Shown piece after piece: positions 24,785-31,800 of a DNA stretch of 51,654 nt. The translations under genes and the position numbers were made by a program. The stretch's first letter is position 1. Each line of letters begins with the position of its first letter. Location: positions 1 to 51,654 of the forward strand of contig CADCWG010000303.1 of assembly GCA_902806335.1 (NCBI GenBank), read 5' to 3'. Source of the stretch: an uncultured Thermomicrobiales bacterium. Lineage in GTDB: Bacteria; Chloroflexota; Chloroflexia; Thermomicrobiales; UBA6265. Below the pieces are notes generated by a model that was not told the DNA's origin, ran no database searches, and saw only the letters and a list, made by a program, of their open reading frames with translations.

Positions 24785-25903
24785 TCACTCCTCCTCGAGC
24801 TCGGCGAGCTCGGCTCCGGGGCGCAACTCCTTCTCGTAGACCGCGTAGTCGCGGGTGACGCGCATCCCCGCCCGTTCGTAGAGCCGGGTCGCGCCGGTCG
24901 GGTTCTGGGCGTCGACGCCGAGCCCGACGCGTCGCACCCCGCGCCCCCAGAATGCCTGGAAGGCGTGGCCCAGCAGGGCGGCGCCGACGCCCCGGCTCCG
25001 CCACGGGCGCCGCACGCCCACGGTCTGGACCCAGCCGCCGCCGTCGCGGTATCCGCCGACGAGCGCCGCGGCGACCTCGCCCGTCGCCGTGTCCTCGACC
25101 AGGAACCAGAGCGACGGGTCCGGCATGTAGCGCGCCTGGCGGCGCGACCACTCCTCGAAGGTCCGCCGCCGGCTCCCCCAGTGGTCGAGGAATGCCTCGT
25201 CGAGCGCCTGGTGCGCCAGCCGCCGCTCCGGCTCGGACGCGGCCCATACCGCGGGGTCGGGCGCCTTTCGCTCCCGAGCCGCCGCGGTAAGCGCGTTCGT
25301 CGGCATCGGAGCGCAGGCGCGAACCGCCACCGCGGCTGGCCAGGCGACCGGGGCCGGCGGCGCCGCATCGGGCAAGTCGACCACCATCCGCCAGAAGTGA
25401 CGGACCGGTGCGTACCCCTCCGCCGTCATCAGGGCGGCGGCCGCCCGGTCGTCGCCGTTCGTCAGCTGGTGGACGACGACACGGGCCTCCGGCGGGGCGA
25501 GGGGAACGTGCTCGCGGGCCCGCGCCTCGAGCGCGCGGACCAGCGCGGTGCCCACGCCACGCCCCACCCAGGCCGGGTCGACGTAGCCGTCGGCCTCGAT
25601 CGTGACGTGGCGGCCGCCGTGGTCGGACGTCACGCCGTAGCCGACCAGGAGACCGCTGTCCGTCTCGACGACCCAGGCATCGGTCGCCAGGTCGAGTTCG
25701 TCCCAGTCGGTGGCCAGTTCCTCGGCGGTGTAGTCCGGCTCGCCGTAGTCGGCCATGTCCTTGGCGGTGATCACGGCCGCCACCGCGTCCTGGTCGTCCC
25801 GCGTCGGGCGGCGTAGGCGCCACCCGCCTGGTGATCTGGCGTCGGTGGCCGCGACGATGCCTGGCGACACCGACCCGGTGACGTTCGCTGCGGGGCTGGT
25901 CAC
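24785..25903 (-). CDS. Tandem GNAT-domain N-acetyltransferase
   Basis: The 372 residues contain two GNAT domains, at about 25-175 and 195-365. Each has the acetyl-CoA pyrophosphate-binding motif A: VDPAWVGRGVGTALV in the first and VRRPWRSRGVGAALL in the second. The tandem layout resembles mycothiol synthase MshD, but that activity is not implied. I chose GTG 25903 because GGAGG lies 8 nt upstream. The GTG at 25912 sits inside the SD itself. The acceptor substrate is unknown. It is divergent from the S9 peptidase with about 170 bp between the starts. Confidence 0.85.
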   Translation of the reverse strand: MTSPAANVTGSVSPGIVAATDARSPGGWRLRRPTRDDQDAVAAVITAKDMADYGEPDYTAEELATDWDELDLATDAWVVETDSGLLVGYGVTSDHGGRHVTIEADGYVDPAWVGRGVGTALVRALEARAREHVPLAPPEARVVVHQLTNGDDRAAAALMTAEGYAPVRHFWRMVVDLPDAAPPAPVAWPAAVAVRACAPMPTNALTAAARERKAPDPAVWAASEPERRLAHQALDEAFLDHWGSRRRTFEEWSRRQARYMPDPSLWFLVEDTATGEVAAALVGGYRDGGGWVQTVGVRRPWRSRGVGAALLGHAFQAFWGRGVRRVGLGVDAQNPTGATRLYERAGMRVTRDYAVYEKELRPGAELAELEEE

Positions 25904-26073
25904 AGGCCCCACCTCCTCTCTGCTAGGGTGCGCGGCGAGCGGCCCGAGCGAGATCCCGAACGGGGATCGGGGCGCGGCGGGGCAGCGGGCACGCGTCGGA
26001 CGCGAGACGGCGGGCGGGTCGCCCGGTCCAGGCGGCGAGCGGCCCGACGTCCCGTCGCGGAGAGGGGACAGAC

Positions 26074-28374
26074 GTGGCGAAGAAGGGCAAGGACAGGGAC
26101 AAGGATAAGGCCGCGACCGGCGGGGTCAAGGCCGCGAAGGCCAAGGGCGGCCGGGATCGGGGACCGGCCGAGACCGCCGTCGACGTACCGGCCGCCCCGT
26201 CACCGGAGCAGGCGAACGGGCAGGGTGGCGTCCTCGTCGCGTCCGCGCCGGTGGTCATCGCCGTCGTCGAGCCGGCAACGGCCGTGCCGGCGGCCACGGT
26301 CCCGTCGGTGGGCCCGGCGTCCGAGGCGACGGACGGGGGGATTCGCCCGGGCGCGACCGCGCCGTCCCTGCCCCGGGTCGAAGCTCGCAGCCGGGGCGGG
26401 CGTCCGGTCACGATCGAGGATCTGCGCCGGTTCCGGGTGGTCGGGGAGCCCGCGCTCGCCCCCGACGGGCGCACCGTCGCCGTCGCCGTGACCACGATCG
26501 CCCCCGACGACGAGGGAAAGCAGGGCTACCGCAGCGCGATCTGGTCGGTACCGACCGCGGAGGGCGACGGCGAACCCGTCCAGATGACCGCCGGCACGAA
26601 GCGCGACACCAGCCCGCGCTGGTCGCCCGACGGCTCTCGACTGCTCTTCCTCTCGAACCGGGACACGGAGGATGCGCAGCTCTGGCTCCTCCCCACCGGC
26701 GGCGGCGAGGCGCGACGGGTCACCGACGCCGAGAACGGCGTCGCCGATCCCGTCTGGGCGCCCGACGGGCGGCACGTCGCCTTCGTCGCCAGGGTCACGC
26801 CCCCCGACCCCAACCCGGGCAGCGATGTGAAGGTGATCACCGAGGTCCGCTACAAGGCCGACGGCGAGGGCTTCCTCGGCGGCAAGCGTCGCCACATCTT
26901 CGTGGTCGACGTCGACCGCGAGGACGCGGCGCCGCGCCAGGTCACCGAAGGCAACGTCGACCACCGCGACCCCGCCTGGTCGCCGACCGGCCGCGAGCTG
27001 GCCTTCGCCGCGAACCGCAACCCGGAGTGGCAGTTCGAGCGCTCGTCCGACATCTGGACCGTCGTCCCGGGCGCGCCGCCCCGCCGCCTGACGCCGGGCG
27101 ACGGCGCGTTCGGCCTGCCGGCCTGGTCGCCCGATGGGGCGACGATCGCCTGCGTGGGCCACCGCAAGCTCCACCTCGAGGGGCCGAACGACGAGATCTG
27201 GCTGGTCCCGGCCGCCGGCGGCGAGCCGCGCTCCCTCACCGCCGAGTTCGACCGCGGTGTCGGCGACAGCGCGATCGGCGACCTGGGAAGCTTCCCCGCC
27301 CGGCGACCGGCCTGGACGCCGGACGGCCGGGGCGTCCTCTTCCTGGCGAGCGACCGGGGGACGACCCACGTCTTCCGGGCGGAGGTCGAGGGCGGCGGCG
27401 TGACCCCGCTGACCGCCGGCCAACGGCGGGTCGGCGCATTCGACCTCGATCGGACCGTCCCCGGCGGCGGTCGCCTGGCCGTCGCCGCCGCCGATCCGGT
27501 CACCCCCTCCGAGATCCATCTCGTGGCCGCCGGGGAGCCGGAGCGGGTCCTGACCGCGTTCAACGCCGACCTGGTGGCCGAGACCGCCGCCAGCCTTCCC
27601 GAGCCGTTCTGGGTCGAGAGCACGGGCGGGTTCGAGGTCCAGGGCTGGCTCCTCCGGCCGGTCGGCGCGGACGGGACGCCGAAGCCCGGACGGCACCCGG
27701 CGATCCTCGAGATCCACGGCGGTCCGCACGGGATGTACGGCCTGGCGTACTTCCACGAGTTCCAGGTCCTCGCGAGCCGGGGCTACGCCGTCGTCTTCGC
27801 CAACCCGCGCGGCAGCACCGGCTACGGGGAGCGCTTCACCGAGGGGCTCCACGCCGCGTGGGGCGAGAACGACTTCCCGGACCTGATGGCCTGCGTGGAC
27901 CACGCGATCGCGCTCGGGGGGGTCGACCCGGAGCGGCTCGGGATCGCCGGCGGCTCCTACGGGGGCTACATGACCAACTGGGTCATCGCCCACACCGACC
28001 GCTTCAAGGCGGCGGTCACCCAGCGCACGATCTCCAACCTGGAGAGCATGTACGGCACCGACGACATCGCGGTCGTCTCGCTCGACGTGGAGTTCGGCGG
28101 CCCGCCCTGGACCACGGACCGCTACCGCCAGCTCTCGCCGCTGACCCACGTCGAGCGCATCGCGACCCCGCTCCTGATTCTCCACGCCGAGGAGGACCAC
28201 CGCTGCCCGATGGAGCAGGCCGAGCAGCTGTTCCTAGCCCTGAAGCGACTGCGGCGGGAGGTCGTGCTGGTCCGCTTCCCCGACGAGAGCCACGGCCTGA
28301 CCCGCTCCGGCCAGCCGGCCCACCGGGAGGAGCACATGCGCCGCCTCGTCGAGTGGTTCGACGGGCACATGTGA
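26074..28374 (+). CDS. S9-family prolyl oligopeptidase / acylaminoacyl-peptidase-like serine peptidase
   Basis: GTG 26074 follows GGAGAGGGG by 6 nt, giving 766 residues. After the N-terminal extension comes a beta-propeller (about 115-480) with repeated SPDG/APDGR blades. An alpha/beta-hydrolase domain follows with oxyanion region HGGPHG and nucleophile Ser628 in GGSYGGY. Asp708 is in HAEEDHRCP and His740 in DESHGL. The triad is complete. S9 enzymes of this type cleave short or N-acylated peptides in the cytosol. The first 22 residues are extremely Lys/Asp-rich, and about 23-110 are Ala/Pro/Val-rich and probably disordered. No signal peptide is visible. Confidence 0.93.
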   Translation: MAKKGKDRDKDKAATGGVKAAKAKGGRDRGPAETAVDVPAAPSPEQANGQGGVLVASAPVVIAVVEPATAVPAATVPSVGPASEATDGGIRPGATAPSLPRVEARSRGGRPVTIEDLRRFRVVGEPALAPDGRTVAVAVTTIAPDDEGKQGYRSAIWSVPTAEGDGEPVQMTAGTKRDTSPRWSPDGSRLLFLSNRDTEDAQLWLLPTGGGEARRVTDAENGVADPVWAPDGRHVAFVARVTPPDPNPGSDVKVITEVRYKADGEGFLGGKRRHIFVVDVDREDAAPRQVTEGNVDHRDPAWSPTGRELAFAANRNPEWQFERSSDIWTVVPGAPPRRLTPGDGAFGLPAWSPDGATIACVGHRKLHLEGPNDEIWLVPAAGGEPRSLTAEFDRGVGDSAIGDLGSFPARRPAWTPDGRGVLFLASDRGTTHVFRAEVEGGGVTPLTAGQRRVGAFDLDRTVPGGGRLAVAAADPVTPSEIHLVAAGEPERVLTAFNADLVAETAASLPEPFWVESTGGFEVQGWLLRPVGADGTPKPGRHPAILEIHGGPHGMYGLAYFHEFQVLASRGYAVVFANPRGSTGYGERFTEGLHAAWGENDFPDLMACVDHAIALGGVDPERLGIAGGSYGGYMTNWVIAHTDRFKAAVTQRTISNLESMYGTDDIAVVSLDVEFGGPPWTTDRYRQLSPLTHVERIATPLLILHAEEDHRCPMEQAEQLFLALKRLRREVVLVRFPDESHGLTRSGQPAHREEHMRRLVEWFDGHM

Positions 28375-28564
28375 TGACCGCTGGTTGTGCTCGAGACATC
28401 TGAGCCGCGTGGTCCGGATTACGGCGTACGACGCCTCGGGATCCAGCGCCGCGCGCCGCCGCGGGCCAGCGCACCGAGGCACTCAGCGTCCGGGGATGAC
28501 CGGACTCCAGGCAGAGTGATCGCGTCACCGGCCGAACCCCGCTCCCGGTTATCCATGGCCGGCC

Positions 28565-28594
28565 GCACGACGGTCGTCACCCGGACCGTCGTGC
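28565..28594 (-). terminator. Perfect 11-bp hairpin closing the peptide/protease operon
   Basis: GCACGACGGTC (28565-28575) pairs with GACCGTCGTGC (28584-28594) around an 8-nt loop. The TGA stop of the presenilin-like gene (28577-28579) lies inside the loop. There is no U-tract after it. Confidence 0.6.
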
Positions 28595-29512
28595 CGGCTG
28601 AGGCTGGCCGATCGAGGCACCCGACGCAGGGCCGTCGCCGCGGGCGCCGAGCGGCCGCCAACGTGGCGGCCCTCCCAACGGCTCGGCTAGCAGGTACTGC
28701 CCGGTCGTCCGCTCCGGGCCGAGCCGGCGCGACCAAAAGAGGAACTGGAGCACCATCAGTGGTCCCAGCACGGTCATGACGGGAAACGCGCCCTCGATCG
28801 CGCCAGCGGCCGCGACGACCACGACCCCACCGACCGCCACCAGGGCGATCCCGACCGCGACCAGCCCGGCGCCTCGGCCGTAGGCCTTTCGAACGACGAG
28901 CGGGAAGACGGTCGCAAAGAGGAGGTCTCCGAGCCCAACCGCGAGCCACTCGTCGTCCCGGCTCCCCCACGCGAAGACGGGCAGGAACGGCAAGTCGGTA
29001 AGCCGCGCCACCATGTTGACAGTCAACGAAGAGACTGAGGTCGCGAGTAGGTCGTAGACGGCGAGGAAACCTCCGAGGGTCGCCGCATCGCGGGCGCGCA
29101 TCCCACTCTGGGCCCAGAGGTTCGTCACCCCGACGACCACCAGCAGGAGGGTGAGGTCGTTGACGGCGAAGTAGCGCCAGTCGCCGACCCCAGCGGTGCG
29201 GGCCAGGACGATATCCGCGGCCACGAGGGACAGGGCGACCAGCCAGCGGACGGGCCCTCGGCTCAGGACCGGCTCGAGGACGAGAAGGAGGATGCCGAGG
29301 GTGCCAAGCGCGAGCAGGGCCAGGACGATCCCCGCAGGGAGCCAGAGGTAGAGGTACGGCACGAGGAGGATGCTGCCGACCATGAAGACGACATCGCCCC
29401 GGTCGACCACCCCGATGGGCGGGCGTGTCACCCGGTAGCGGCGAAAGTAGGCCCAGCCGCCGAGGACCGCCGCGACGGCGCCCAGCAACACGACGGCGAC
29501 GGCGATCGCCAC
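28577..29512 (-). CDS. Presenilin-like (GxGD) intramembrane aspartyl protease homologue
   Basis: The 311 residues contain nine hydrophobic segments, at about 2-23, 41-58, 60-83, 89-105, 117-136, 143-161, 189-207, 215-236 and 242-260. TM6 carries LAVYDLLAT with Asp154, TM7 carries VGLGDLLFATVF with Asp196, and TM9 opens with FPVMTVLGP, where presenilins have PAL. This spacing, the nine-helix count and the YD/GLGD pair match the presenilin/signal-peptide-peptidase fold, whose two aspartates cut helices within the membrane. The soluble C-terminal tail (about 264-311) is Pro/Gly/Arg-rich. GTG 29512 lies 1 nt past the ligase stop, with GGAGG 8 nt upstream inside the ligase gene, so they are coupled. 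The activity is inferred from motifs; PAL is not exact. Confidence 0.78.
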   Translation of the reverse strand: MAIAVAVVLLGAVAAVLGGWAYFRRYRVTRPPIGVVDRGDVVFMVGSILLVPYLYLWLPAGIVLALLALGTLGILLLVLEPVLSRGPVRWLVALSLVAADIVLARTAGVGDWRYFAVNDLTLLLVVVGVTNLWAQSGMRARDAATLGGFLAVYDLLATSVSSLTVNMVARLTDLPFLPVFAWGSRDDEWLAVGLGDLLFATVFPLVVRKAYGRGAGLVAVGIALVAVGGVVVVAAAGAIEGAFPVMTVLGPLMVLQFLFWSRRLGPERTTGQYLLAEPLGGPPRWRPLGARGDGPASGASIGQPQPARRSG

Positions 29513-29513
29513 C

Positions 29514-30998
29514 TCACCCACCTCCGGCAGAGAGACCGACGCTCGCGGAACTCGGCGAGGCGGCCGCGAAGATCGGTTCCCGCAGGTCGCAGCGCAGCGG
29601 AAAGGGGTCGCGTAGCTCGCTCTTGTCACGGACGAGACGCAACCCCCGCAGCGGCACGCCATGTCCCTCCAGCCCGAGCGCAATCGCGGCCTTGATCGCC
29701 GGTCCGTCCTCCCGAACGACGACCTCGACCGCGACACCGTCACCCGCGTCCCGGAAGCCGAAGCGGGCGGGCAGCGGCACCGCCGGGACCGCTTCGAGTG
29801 CCTCCAGCACATCGCGCGGGGTCGTCCAACTCGCCGCGTGCCGGACGGCCAGCCGACGCTTACCGAGCAGGTCGGACGAGGCTGGCAGGGAACTGAGGCG
29901 GCAGGTCGGCGGCCCGGCGACGGCGCGGACGAGGTCCTGCGTGTCGTAGCGCAGGAGCAGCGTCGTCTTCCGGAAGGGCGGAAAGGGGGTAACGACGAGG
30001 GTGCCGACCGCGCCAGGGGCGGCCGGCACGCCGGTGTCCGGATCGAGGACCTCAATCAGGCCGTGGGACGGCTCGAAGTGGAGGTGCCCCTGGTCGCACG
30101 GCATGCCGGCGAACGGGAAGGTCTCGGTCATCGCGTAGCCGGTGTCAAAGGCGACCGTCTCGCCAAAGAGGGCGCTGGCCCGTCGACGCAGCCCCGCCGT
30201 GACGACCTCGCCGCCGACCGAGACCCGCTCCAGGGCGAAGTCGCCGGGGCGGTAGCCGCGGCGCAGCCCCTCCTCGACGAGCAGCCCGAGGTAGCTCGGG
30301 TACGTGGACAGCACACTCGGCTTCGGCTTCTTGCCCGGCAGGCGCAGGTCCTCGGCCAGCAGCTCCAGGGTCAGGGCCGGCTCGACCAGGCCAACCGGCT
30401 GCAGCAGGGCACCCAGTTGGGCGCATGCCCCGGCCAGACTCAGGTTGCCCAGGGTCGCCCGAGAAGATGTCGCCATCACCGCGACATCCTCCGGAGCGAG
30501 TTGGCCATGGAGGAGTTGACCGAGTCCGGAGAGCGCCGTCATCGTCCGCAGCTCGCGGGCCGAGAAGCAGACGCGTGTCGGCCTACCGGTCGTGCCGGTC
30601 GTCGTGGTGCGCAGCGCGACGGCCGCCCCGCGCCGCACGAAGGCGTCGGGGTCGTCACGCAGGCTCTCCTTCGGCGTGAGCGGGAGCCGAAGGACGTCGG
30701 ACCACTCCACCTTGGCGGGGTCAAGCCCGAGCCCCGCGAAGACAGGGGGATAGAAGGCGGTCTCCCGGGCGGCGCGGGTCGCCTGCGCCCGGAAGCGACG
30801 GAGCTGCACCGCGCGCCGGGTCGACTCGTCCAAAGCCGGCCCCGCGACCGCCTCCGGGCCATCCGGCCCGACGCCGCCGAACTCGCGGACGGTGGCGAGG
30901 GCGTCGGCGATGAGGCGGTCGAGCGCCCACCCGGGGAGCGAGCGGCCGGTCGCGACGGCAAGGGCGAAGCGGATCTGGGCGAATGCCGTCAGGAGCAC
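29514..30998 (-). CDS. Adenylate-forming enzyme (PaaK/CapK-like AMP-binding)
   Basis: GTG 30998 follows GGGAGG by 6 nt, giving 494 residues. The ANL-superfamily motifs are the P-loop TTTTGTTGRPTRV (131-143), GYAMTE (287-292) and RYDTQDL (350-356), where the usual Gly of the TGD core is Gln. A C-terminal lid with a KRRLAVRHAASW stretch follows. The closest general relatives are phenylacetate-CoA-ligase/CapK/F390-synthetase-like enzymes, which activate a carboxylate as acyl-AMP and pass it to CoA, a protein or another acceptor. The longer frame to 31109 overlaps only noise. It sits between two tiny peptide genes and a presenilin-like protease, so the carboxylate could be on a peptide or a lipid; that is inference. 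Confidence 0.85.
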   Translation of the reverse strand: MLLTAFAQIRFALAVATGRSLPGWALDRLIADALATVREFGGVGPDGPEAVAGPALDESTRRAVQLRRFRAQATRAARETAFYPPVFAGLGLDPAKVEWSDVLRLPLTPKESLRDDPDAFVRRGAAVALRTTTTGTTGRPTRVCFSARELRTMTALSGLGQLLHGQLAPEDVAVMATSSRATLGNLSLAGACAQLGALLQPVGLVEPALTLELLAEDLRLPGKKPKPSVLSTYPSYLGLLVEEGLRRGYRPGDFALERVSVGGEVVTAGLRRRASALFGETVAFDTGYAMTETFPFAGMPCDQGHLHFEPSHGLIEVLDPDTGVPAAPGAVGTLVVTPFPPFRKTTLLLRYDTQDLVRAVAGPPTCRLSSLPASSDLLGKRRLAVRHAASWTTPRDVLEALEAVPAVPLPARFGFRDAGDGVAVEVVVREDGPAIKAAIALGLEGHGVPLRGLRLVRDKSELRDPFPLRCDLREPIFAAASPSSASVGLSAGGG

Positions 30999-31200
30999 AG
31001 GGTCCCTCCCCGGGGGCGAGCGGCGGGACGTCAGAACGAACGGGGTCGATGTCGATCTTGAGGGGATACCCCGTCCGCTCGGTTGGCGCCGCCGGCTGGC
31101 GCTGCCCACGGTCTAGTCCACTGCCCGAGTTACGCAGCGTGGCATCCCAATGGGCGGCGATACTGAGCGCGACACGCGAGCGACGCTTGACGACGATCGG

Positions 31201-31242
31201 GGTGCCGGGGGACCGGGCAGGGACGGGCGGTCCGCCGGCACC
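31201..31242 (-). terminator. Strong hairpin (attenuator) after the tandem peptide genes
   Basis: Two 15-nt arms (31201-31215 and 31228-31242) pair with one mismatch around a 12-nt loop. The hairpin starts 9 nt past the stop of peptide B and lies before the ligase. Its position matches the partial terminators that follow precursor genes in many peptide operons. Confidence 0.65.
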
Positions 31243-31251
31243 GCACCTGAC

Positions 31252-31341
31252 CTACTGGGAAAGAACCCCGAACGCGACGGCCGCGAGCGCGGAGAGCACG
31301 TACCGGCCGTAGTCGCGGGCGATCCCGATCTTTGCTCTCAT
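31252..31341 (-). CDS. 29-residue peptide B, paralogue of the adjacent peptide A
   Basis: The ATG at 31341 follows GGAGG (8 nt spacing) and the frame ends at TAG. The product begins MRAKIGIARD, continues YGRYV, has a hydrophobic stretch LSALAAVAFGV and ends LSQ. It is identical to peptide A at 16 of 29 positions, including Arg2, Ile5, Arg9, YGRYV, Ala18, AFG and the terminal LSQ. Seven of the 16 identical residues use different codons, which argues for selection on the peptide. A cationic N-terminus followed by about 15 hydrophobic residues suggests a membrane-associated or exported precursor. It lies 27 nt after peptide A and 253 nt before the ligase, with a hairpin in between. Confidence 0.75.
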   Translation of the reverse strand: MRAKIGIARDYGRYVLSALAAVAFGVLSQ

Positions 31342-31368
31342 GGTGTTTTCCTCCAGGACGTCGGCGGC

Positions 31369-31458
31369 CTACTGCGACAAGATGCCAAACGCGATGCTGC
31401 CCATCGCCGCGACCACATACCGACCGTACGTGCGGGTGACCCTGATCCTGGTCCGCAT
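31369..31458 (-). CDS. 29-residue peptide A, first gene of the peptide/ligase/protease operon
   Basis: The ATG at 31458 follows AGGAGG (5 nt spacing) and the frame ends at TAG, giving 29 residues. It starts MRTRIRVTRT with five arginines up to position 13, then YGRYV, a hydrophobic VAAMGSIAFGI segment and the C-terminal LSQ shared with peptide B. The equal length, SD quality and codon-independent conservation make it a real gene despite its size. A precursor of a signal or antimicrobial peptide, or a small membrane effector, would all fit. There is no Cys, no Gly-Gly leader and no AgrD-like motif. Confidence 0.75.
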   Translation of the reverse strand: MRTRIRVTRTYGRYVVAAMGSIAFGILSQ

Positions 31459-31800
31459 GGCTGCCTCCTGTCGACGTCCCTGACGGTCCACCACCGTCCA
31501 CGCCCCCACCGTAGCGAGCCGACCTTCCAAAAACCTTCCTGGCCCGCGGGGGGCGTTTGGGACGGCCGGAACGAAGAGCCATCGAGGAGCCGACGACGCG
31601 CCTCAGGCTGGTAGGAGCACTACAGAACTAGAAGACTCCTTAAGCCGCCGGTTGTCGTCGGCGTGGCAGACGCAGCGGCGGTCTGGGAAGCCATGCCCGG
31701 GCGGGGCGGCATCGACGCTGGATGGGAACCTGGGGCACGTATCTTTAGGGATGCAGATGGAGGTCCGGGGTTAGCGTTCGACTGACGTCCGCGGGTCCCC
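31459..31800. other. Divergent upstream region of the peptide operon and copCD gene
   Basis: This 342-bp gap holds a spaced direct repeat (listed) about 64 nt before peptide A, an AT-richer patch at 31619-31645 and a rightward TATCTT at 31740-31745 that could serve the copper gene. No further peptide copy is seen. Confidence 0.5.
31522..31539 (-). promoter_or_regulatory. Direct repeat ACCTTCC x2, one helical turn apart
   Basis: ACCTTCC occurs at 31522-31528 and 31533-31539, 11 bp start to start (GGAAGGT read leftward). The helical phasing and position upstream of peptide A suit a dimeric activator site. No clear -10 box follows. Confidence 0.45.

Noticed and set aside
31252..31458. Peptides as AgrD/cyclic-lactone or Gly-Gly-leader bacteriocins
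   Set aside because: There is no Cys/Ser thiolactone motif, no AgrB gene and no Gly-Gly leader or peptidase-ABC transporter nearby. A type I toxin reading remains possible but would not explain the ligase/protease linkage.
31130..31582. 150-codon minus-strand frame across the peptide genes
   Set aside because: It covers both peptides in a different frame with Arg/Gly noise. The two 29-codon frames have SDs and mutual conservation, which this one lacks.
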